From: CAZDSS01 sp964508185
GTDB taxonomy: Bacteria; Pseudomonadota; Alphaproteobacteria; Sphingomonadales; Govanellaceae
Assembly (NCBI GenBank): GCA_964508185.1
Contig: CAZDSS010000088.1
Coordinates: 1-10,972, forward strand
Direction of reading: 5' to 3'
DNA length: 10,972 nucleotides
In this document: positions 6,130-10,972 of the stretch, one piece after another
Numbering within the stretch: position 1 is the stretch's first letter
Layout of the letters: every line of letters begins with the position of its first letter
Made by a program: the position numbers and the translations under genes
The notes under the pieces: generated by a model
What the model saw: the letters and a program-made list of their open reading frames with translations, nothing else
Databases searched by the model: none
Told to the model about the DNA's origin: nothing

Positions 6130-8634
6130 ATGGCTTTCATCTTGCCGATTCCATCGATCCGCCGACGGACGCTTCGGCTGCAGGCGGCCGCCCTGATGCT
6201 TGCGGCGCTCCTTGCGCCCGTCGTCGCGCAGGCCGCGGACGTGCTCATCATCCGCGACCGCAACCACGTCCCCCACGTCTATGGGACGAACAACCACACC
6301 GTCTTCTACGGCTTCGGCTATGCCATGGCGGAAGACCGCCTGTTCCAGATGGAAATGCGCAAGCGGCAGGCGCTCGGCCGCACGGCGGAGGTCCTTGGCC
6401 CGGGCGACACGAAATGGGCGACGAGATATGTGAAGAGCGACCGTCAGGCGCGCCTTCTCATGCTGCAGGCGGACGTGGAGAATGAATACAAGCGTCTCAA
6501 GTCCGGCGACAAGCTCCTGCTCCACGCCTTCACCAACGGCGTCAACCAGCGCGTCAGGGAAGTTCTCGCCGACCAGCGCAAGCTGCCGCGGCCCTTCTTC
6601 GACTACAAGTTCCTGCCCGAGGAATGGACGGTATACGACACCCTCGCGGTGGCCGTGGACGTCCTTGCCGGCTATGCGAGCTTCAGCACGGAGTTCAACA
6701 ATCTCGCCTTGTACGAACATCTGCGGAAGGCCTTTCCCGAAGCCTGCGACGACATCTTCGACCAGTTCCTGTTCCGGACCGATCCCAATGCTCCGACCAC
6801 CTTGCGCGACCATGCGGGCGGCGGCCGCAATCCTGGTCAACCCGAGCCGCGCGGCTGCGGCGATGTGCCGAATGGCCTGAAGCTCGGCAGCAAGATCGAG
6901 GTCTCCGCCCTCGATCCCGCGGCGCTGGAGCCCCGGCGGGCGAGCATGAGCTGGGCGGTGGGCGAGGACATGGCGAAGGATGCGAAGGCCATCATGGTGT
7001 CCGGCCCGCAGCCCGGCTGGCTTGTGCCGAGCTACTACTATCCCATCGGGCTTCATGGCGGGGACTTCGACCTCGTGGGCTTCGCGGCGGAGACCAGCTT
7101 CGTCCTGCAGCTCGGCGTCAATCGTCACCTTGCCTGGGGCGTTACCGCGGGCCTCGGCCATCAGGTGAGCCATTTCCAGGAGCTCCGCGACAAGCCGAAA
7201 GGCGAACGCTATTTCCACAAGGGGGAATGGCTGCCGTTCGAGCGCAACACCCATATCATCAAGGTGCGCGGCAAGCCTGACGAGGTCTTCGTGTCCGAAT
7301 CCACCGTCCACGGCGTGGTGGTGGGCGACGACGACGAGCACCGCCATGCCTATGCCCGCGCCGTCGCATGGCAGGGCGCAGCCGCCAGCTCCGCCTTCGA
7401 ATGGGTCCATGCGGCCCATGCCAGAAGCCACGAGGAATGGCTGCAGCGGGCGCGCAATTTCGCCTTCGGCCTCAACTGGTTCTATGCGGGGCGCGACGGT
7501 AAGGTCGGCTTTGCGTATACGGGCCGCTACCCGGTGCTGGCCAAGGGGCATGACCATCGCCTGCCCGCGTCCGGCACGGGCGAGTTCGACTGGCAGGGCC
7601 TGAGCGATGCGAGCGAAAATCCGTGGTCGCTCACCCCGGGCTATGTGGTCAATTTCAACAACAAGCCCGCGAAGGACTGGCCCAATTCCGGCCTCTACTG
7701 GGAGCAGTGGGGAGAAGCGAACCAGGTCAACATCCTGCTCGACGCCTTCCGGGACCGCAGCTCCTTCGACCGCGACGAGATGTGGGACCTCAACCGCATC
7801 GTCTCCTTCACCGACGTGAGCGCGCGCTATTTCCTGCCGCATCTTGCCGAAGCGGCCAAGAACCTGCCGAAGGAAAGCCGCCTCGCCGAGGCGGTGGCGC
7901 TGATGCTGGACTGGAACCAGATGCGCGAGGACAAGGACGGCGACGGCTATTTCGACCATCCCGGCCTCACCCTGTTCGACGCCTGGCTGCCGCGGCTCGT
8001 GCAGAGCACGCTGGGGCCAACCTTGAAGGGCTTCTCCCAGGCGGGCATCTGGCTTGCCGCCGGGTCCCAGCGCGGTCTGCCTCGGCTTGAGGAGCATCCC
8101 TCGGCCGGAACCATCGTGACCCACCACGCGATCCTGAGCCGTCTCGGCAAGAGCGGGGTCCATCACCACCACGACTTCTTCGGCGGCGCCGATTACAAGG
8201 AGGTGATGCTGCGCAGCCTGACGCTGGCCCTCACCGATCTGGCGAAGACGTACGAGGCGCCGCTGAGCGGCTGGAAGACCAGGGCGACGCCCCAGGCCTT
8301 CTTCGACACCAACACCAACCGCACCCCCATGACAAGTCCGGGGCTCGGCTTCACGCTGCCGATCTATGCCAATCGCGGCGCCATGAACATGCTGGTCGCC
8401 TACGGTCCGGGCAAGGACGAGCAGCGGGCGGGCTTCGTGGTGCCGCCGGGGCAGAGCGCCTTCATCCCGCCCGGGGGGAAGCCCGCCGACAATCCGCATT
8501 ACGGCAATCATGTCGCGGATTACGCCGCGTTCCGCCTGAAGCCCGTCTATCTCGATCCGCTGAACAACCCGTCGGAGCGGAGCGACGCGGCGCCGGTGGA
8601 GCTGTCGATCGGCGAGGACAAGTCGAAGCTTTGA
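6130..8634 (+). CDS. Exported penicillin G acylase-like Ntn-hydrolase (peptidase family S45)
   Basis: Predicted periplasmic amidase that self-cleaves into two chains and removes an acyl group from an amide-linked substrate. The 834 residues are close to the 846 of E. coli penicillin G acylase. The signal peptide is 1-35 (arginine-rich SIRRRTLR, hydrophobic run, cleavage after AQA); Tat export is possible. The alpha chain has the family signature YGFGYAMAEDRLFQMEMRKR. After a linker, the nucleophile is Ser272 (RRA/SMSWAVG; codon 6943-6945). The beta chain continues with AKDAKAIMVSGPQPGW, where the Gln aligns with oxyanion-hole Gln B23, then the NFNN motif (Asn B241 region) and the Asp of NNKPAKDWP (calcium ligand). 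The alpha-chain segment around Arg145/Phe146 of the E. coli enzyme differs. The start has GGGGA 6 bases upstream. It diverges from pstS. The true substrate is unknown; beta-lactams and N-acyl-homoserine lactones are only possibilities. Confidence 0.9.
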   Translation: MAFILPIPSIRRRTLRLQAAALMLAALLAPVVAQAADVLIIRDRNHVPHVYGTNNHTVFYGFGYAMAEDRLFQMEMRKRQALGRTAEVLGPGDTKWATRYVKSDRQARLLMLQADVENEYKRLKSGDKLLLHAFTNGVNQRVREVLADQRKLPRPFFDYKFLPEEWTVYDTLAVAVDVLAGYASFSTEFNNLALYEHLRKAFPEACDDIFDQFLFRTDPNAPTTLRDHAGGGRNPGQPEPRGCGDVPNGLKLGSKIEVSALDPAALEPRRASMSWAVGEDMAKDAKAIMVSGPQPGWLVPSYYYPIGLHGGDFDLVGFAAETSFVLQLGVNRHLAWGVTAGLGHQVSHFQELRDKPKGERYFHKGEWLPFERNTHIIKVRGKPDEVFVSESTVHGVVVGDDDEHRHAYARAVAWQGAAASSAFEWVHAAHARSHEEWLQRARNFAFGLNWFYAGRDGKVGFAYTGRYPVLAKGHDHRLPASGTGEFDWQGLSDASENPWSLTPGYVVNFNNKPAKDWPNSGLYWEQWGEANQVNILLDAFRDRSSFDRDEMWDLNRIVSFTDVSARYFLPHLAEAAKNLPKESRLAEAVALMLDWNQMREDKDGDGYFDHPGLTLFDAWLPRLVQSTLGPTLKGFSQAGIWLAAGSQRGLPRLEEHPSAGTIVTHHAILSRLGKSGVHHHHDFFGGADYKEVMLRSLTLALTDLAKTYEAPLSGWKTRATPQAFFDTNTNRTPMTSPGLGFTLPIYANRGAMNMLVAYGPGKDEQRAGFVVPPGQSAFIPPGGKPADNPHYGNHVADYAAFRLKPVYLDPLNNPSERSDAAPVELSIGEDKSKL

Positions 8635-8659
8635 CAGGATTCAACCGGTGACCTTCCCG

Positions 8660-8688
8660 GGGGCCGCGTCTTGTGGGGGCGCGGCCCC
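8660..8688 (+). terminator. GC-rich hairpin after the acylase gene, possible terminator
   Basis: GGGGCCGCG (8660-8668) and CGCGGCCCC (8680-8688) form a perfect 9-bp stem with an 11-base loop, starting 25 bases past the acylase stop. The following bases, TTCCCT, are only weakly T-rich, so intrinsic termination would be imperfect. The right arm lies inside the spacer of the promoter proposed for the next gene. Confidence 0.5.
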
Positions 8689-8699
8689 TTCCCTATGAT
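8671..8699 (+). promoter_or_regulatory. Candidate sigma-70 promoter of the FAD-dependent oxidoreductase
   Basis: TTGTGG (8671-8676) and TATGAT (8694-8699) are separated by exactly 17 bases. The -10 matches the consensus at 5 of 6 positions and the -35 keeps the leading TTG. Transcription would begin near 8706, leaving a leader of about 27 bases that contains the ribosome-binding site at 8719-8724. Confidence 0.45.
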
Positions 8700-8718
8700 C
8701 GCCGGAAATTCGGCCGTC

Positions 8719-8724
8719 AGGGGA
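8719..8724 (+). promoter_or_regulatory. Ribosome-binding site of the oxidoreductase gene
   Basis: AGGGGA lies 8 bases before the ATG at 8733. It favours this start over the in-frame GTG at 8673, which falls inside the hairpin and the proposed promoter. Confidence 0.65.
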
Positions 8725-8732
8725 ATTCCGCA

Positions 8733-9854
8733 ATGTCGGGGGAAGACAGCATCGAATGCCTGGTGATCGGCGCCGGCGTCGTCGGCCTCGCCATCGCACG
8801 GGCGCTCGCCCAAGCGGGCCGCGAAGTGCTGGTGGCGGAGCGCGGCGCGGTGATCGGCGGCGAAACGTCGAGCCGCAATTCCGAAGTGATCCATGCGGGG
8901 ATCTATTACGCGCCCCAAAGCCTGAAGGCCCGGCTCTGCCGCCGCGGCCGCGACATGCTTTACGACTATTGCGCAAGCCGCGGCATCCCCCATCGGCGCA
9001 CTGGCAAGATCCTGGTCGCAACCAGCGAAGCCGAAATTCCGGCGCTCGACCAGATCGGCAGGCTCGCGGCGGCGAACGGCGTCGACGATCTTCGCCCACT
9101 CGATCTCGCGGAGCTGCGGGAGCTGGAGCCCGAAGTGCGGGCGGTCGCGGCTTTGCTCTCCCCCTCGACCGGGATCATCGATTCCCACGCCTACATGCTG
9201 AGCCTGCGGGGCGAGATCGAGGCGGCGGGCGGCATGATTGCGCTCAATTCGCCGGTCACGAGGGGCGAGCTTTCGGACGACGGCTTCCGCGTGACGGTCG
9301 GTGGCGACGCGCCCATGACCCTTCGCGCGCGCATCATCGTCAATGCGGCGGGGCTTCATGCCCAGGCGGTCGCCGCAGGCCTCGGCGTCCCCGCCCACGC
9401 CATTCCGCCGCAGCACCTCGCGATCGGGCATTACTACAGCCTGAGCGGACGCGCACCCTTCCGCCATCTCGTCTATCCCCTGCCGGAAGATGGCGGCGTG
9501 GGCATCCATGTGACCCTGGACATGGGGGGCGGCGTGCGGTTCGGACCCGACGTGCGCTGGATCGACCGTATCGATTATGCGTTCGACGACGGCGCGCGTG
9601 AGCGCTTCATCGCTGCCATTCGGCGCTATTACCCGGCGCTGGACCCCAATCGCCTGCAGCCGGGCCATACGGGGATCCGGCCGAAGATCGTGGGGCCCGG
9701 CGGCGGCTTTGCCGACTTCCGTATCGACGGACCGGAGCTGCACGGAATCCCCGGCCTCGTCAATCTCCACGGCATCGAATCGCCGGGACTTACCGCGTCG
9801 CTAGCGATTGCCGACGAAGTCCTCTCCCGGCTCAAAGCCAGCCCCGCCGCTTGA
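8733..9854 (+). CDS. FAD-dependent oxidoreductase, L-2-hydroxyglutarate oxidase/dehydrogenase-like
   Basis: A flavoprotein of the D-amino-acid oxidase (DAO) fold, 373 residues. The N-terminal Rossmann motif GAGVVG (13-18) followed by Glu36 binds the FAD ADP part. The segment RNSEVIHAGIYYAPQSLKARLC (from residue 48) corresponds to the HNSGVIHAGVYYTPGSLKA region of E. coli LhgO, the best clue to subfamily. Further agreements are TGKILVATSEAE, the VNAAGL segment, LVYPLPEDGGVGIHVTLD, TGIRPKIVG (about 312-320) and the C-terminal HGIESPGLTASLAIADEVL. LhgO-type enzymes oxidise L-2-hydroxyglutarate to 2-oxoglutarate and pass electrons to the respiratory chain; the protein is about 50 residues shorter than LhgO, so another 2-hydroxy acid remains possible. 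The ATG at 8733 is chosen from its ribosome-binding site and because the nucleotide-binding strand follows at once. Its 3' end overlaps the convergent corA tail by 23 bases. Confidence 0.88.
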   Translation: MSGEDSIECLVIGAGVVGLAIARALAQAGREVLVAERGAVIGGETSSRNSEVIHAGIYYAPQSLKARLCRRGRDMLYDYCASRGIPHRRTGKILVATSEAEIPALDQIGRLAAANGVDDLRPLDLAELRELEPEVRAVAALLSPSTGIIDSHAYMLSLRGEIEAAGGMIALNSPVTRGELSDDGFRVTVGGDAPMTLRARIIVNAAGLHAQAVAAGLGVPAHAIPPQHLAIGHYYSLSGRAPFRHLVYPLPEDGGVGIHVTLDMGGGVRFGPDVRWIDRIDYAFDDGARERFIAAIRRYYPALDPNRLQPGHTGIRPKIVGPGGGFADFRIDGPELHGIPGLVNLHGIESPGLTASLAIADEVLSRLKASPAA

Positions 9855-9948
9855 AATAGAGGTAAGGTGTCACCGCCGACAGGATCATGACGATCAGCAC
9901 GGCGGGGTAGCCATAGGGCCAGGCGAGTTCCGGCATGAATTCGAAGTT
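9832..9948 (-). CDS. corA: C-terminal fragment of a CorA-type magnesium/cobalt transporter (5' part lost in assembly gap)
   Basis: The 38 codons before the stop at 9834-9832 encode the end of a CorA protein: the post-GMN periplasmic loop NFEFMPELAWPYGYP, the second membrane helix (AVLIVMILSAVTPYLYF) and the typical positively charged tail KRRGWL. The fragment begins directly at the run of N, and its loop duplicates the one already present in the upstream part (10024-9959). With the 10 N taken literally it is out of frame with that part. It is either the 3' end of the same gene from a divergent copy or the 3' end of a second, adjacent corA. It overlaps the convergent oxidoreductase gene by 23 bases. 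Confidence 0.8.
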   Translation of the reverse strand, partial: NFEFMPELAWPYGYPAVLIVMILSAVTPYLYFKRRGWL

Positions 9949-9958
9949 NNNNNNNNNN
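9949..9958. other. Assembly gap of ten N within corA
   Basis: Ten consecutive unknown bases. The number is probably a scaffolding placeholder and not a measured distance. The flanking sequences repeat each other: a 66-base stretch ending at 9948 aligns without gaps to a 66-base stretch beginning at 9959, so the true spacing and frame cannot be read. Confidence 0.97.
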
Positions 9959-10876
9959 GATCATCGCCAGCAGTGCGAGCGGATAGCCGAACTCGAGCTT
10001 CAGCTCGGGCATGTATTCGAAGTTCATGCCATAGATCGTGCCGACCACCGTCGGCGGCAGGAACATGACGGCGGCCACCGAGAAGATCTTGATGATGTTG
10101 TTCTGCTCGATGGAGATGAGTCCGAGGATCGCCTCCAGCAGGAAATTCATGTTGTTCGCAAGGTAACTCGTATGGTCGCTGAGGGAGGCGACGTCCTGCA
10201 CGAGGGTCTTGAGGCCGCGCTCCATCTCCGCCTGCACCGGCTGCTCGCCCGAGCGGCCGAGGAAGCTCAGGACGCGGCTTATGGAGACGAGACTTTCCCG
10301 CGCCCGGCCCACCAGCCCCTGGTCGCGCCCCAGGCGCTTGAGCGCCATCTCGAACCCGTCGCTCGGCCGCCGCTTGTCCTGGGCGAAGACCTCGCGGGAG
10401 AGTTCGGTCACCCGCTCCTGCACCTTTTCGAGAATGTCGGCGAGGCGATCGACAATCGCGTCAAGCAGGCCGACGAGTGCCATCTCGCCCGTCTCGTGGC
10501 CCGTCCCCGGCTTCGCCGTCTGGGCTGCGAACATGCGGAAGGGCTGCGGCTCCGCATGGCGAAGGGTGATGAGGCAATGACCCGCGAGGATGAAGGTCAC
10601 GGGCACGCTGTCGGGGATTTCGGTGTCCGCGCGATGGATCAGGATCGCCGTCATGAAGAAGGCGCCCTTTTCCTGATAGAGCCGGCTCGACGTCTCGATC
10701 TCCCGCATTTCCTCGAGCGTCGGCAGATTGAAGCCGAGGGCGCGTTCAACCCGCGCGACCTCCTCCGGCTCGGGGTTCAGAAGATCGATCCAGACGGCGT
10801 TCTTCGGCAGCGTGGGGTCGCCGGTCGCGGGCTGCGCCAGAAGCGCTCCGTTCTCGCAGACATAGGCGGTGATCAT
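9959..10876 (-). CDS. corA: CorA-type magnesium/cobalt transporter, N-terminal 306 codons (3' end at assembly gap)
   Basis: Inner-membrane channel for Mg2+ and Co2+/Ni2+, pentameric in known members. The visible part holds the cytoplasmic alpha/beta domain (WIDLLNPEPEEV, ETSSRLYQEKGAFFMTA, CLITLRHAE), the long stalk helix (about 130-250), the first membrane helix (about 258-282) and the selectivity motif YGMN (282-285). It ends with FEYMPELKLEFGYPLALLAMI at the gap. Adding the 16 codons expected for the end of the second helix and tail would give about 322 residues, the normal family size. The ATG at 10876 is chosen because AGGGAGG lies a few bases upstream; an in-frame ATG at 10891 lacks one. 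The sequence upstream to 10972 shows no convincing gene or promoter. The gene appears monocistronic in this window. Confidence 0.9.
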
Positions 10877-10972
10877 GCCCCCCTCCCTCATGGTCGCGCG
10901 CGCCGGAGACCCGGCAACGCTGGGATTTTTCCTTTCGTCCGCGCCGGCGCTCCTTCATGATGCGGGCGTCCT

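Noticed and set aside
6082..8511. An open frame of 809 codons on the minus strand, antisense to the acylase
   Set aside because: It mirrors a well-supported acylase gene. Its product is rich in Arg, Gly, His and Ala with no recognisable domain, which is typical of antisense shadows in GC-rich DNA.
8673..8732. An upstream GTG start of the oxidoreductase at 8673
   Set aside because: It lies in the loop of the hairpin and within the proposed promoter and has no ribosome-binding site, whereas the ATG at 8733 has AGGGGA well spaced.
8547..9770. An open frame of 407 codons antisense to the FAD-dependent oxidoreductase
   Set aside because: The plus-strand frame has a clear FAD-binding fold and family motifs; the antisense product has none.
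9629..10891. A single CorA frame read straight through the N run to 9629
   Set aside because: Past the N run this reading is out of frame with the true CorA end (stop at 9832) and translates the antisense of the oxidoreductase. It results from counting ten N literally.
10746..10958. A small minus-strand open frame of 70 codons at the right edge
   Set aside because: It overlaps the corA start in another frame and is Arg/Gly rich with no motif. A TGA at 10957-10955 could end an upstream gene, but too little sequence is present to say.

Overview
The window is a GC-rich bacterial chromosomal segment, most likely from an alphaproteobacterium. That placement rests on high G/C at third codon positions, the overall look of the proteins and a PhoB-type operator; no marker gene fixes the taxon. 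There are no RNA genes, CRISPR arrays, insertion sequences or phage genes. Nearly all of it is coding, and no gene-free stretch exceeds 300 bases.

Left half, minus strand (1-5996): a tightly packed high-affinity phosphate uptake operon read in the order pstS, pstC, pstA, pstB, with pstB running off the left edge. Upstream of pstS lies a clear Pho box, so phosphate-starvation control by PhoB is expected. PstS is the periplasmic phosphate-binding protein, PstC and PstA are the membrane channel, and PstB is the ATPase. Both permeases belong to the enlarged subfamily: PstC carries a periplasmic domain of about 400 residues that looks like a beta-propeller, and PstA carries a long periplasmic insert with a coiled coil. 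A GC-rich stem-loop separates pstS from pstC and could set the excess of binding protein over permease.

Middle, plus strand (6130-8634): a gene divergent from pstS encodes an exported Ntn-hydrolase of the penicillin acylase family (S45). It is unusually close to true penicillin G acylases and keeps the nucleophile serine, the oxyanion-hole region and likely calcium ligands. After it come a GC-rich hairpin and a plausible sigma-70 promoter that partly overlaps the hairpin. These are followed by an FAD-dependent oxidoreductase resembling L-2-hydroxyglutarate oxidase/dehydrogenase (8733-9854).

Right end, minus strand (9832-10876): a CorA-type magnesium/cobalt transporter interrupted by a 10-base run of N. 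The sequences on the two sides of the N run both contain the periplasmic loop that follows the GMN motif, at only about 62% nucleotide identity and in different frames. This is therefore an assembly join, possibly between two corA paralogues, and not one simple gene.

No clearly new multi-gene system was found. The points most worth following are the corA junction, the extended Pho operator region shared with the divergent acylase, and the acylase's altered acyl-pocket region.
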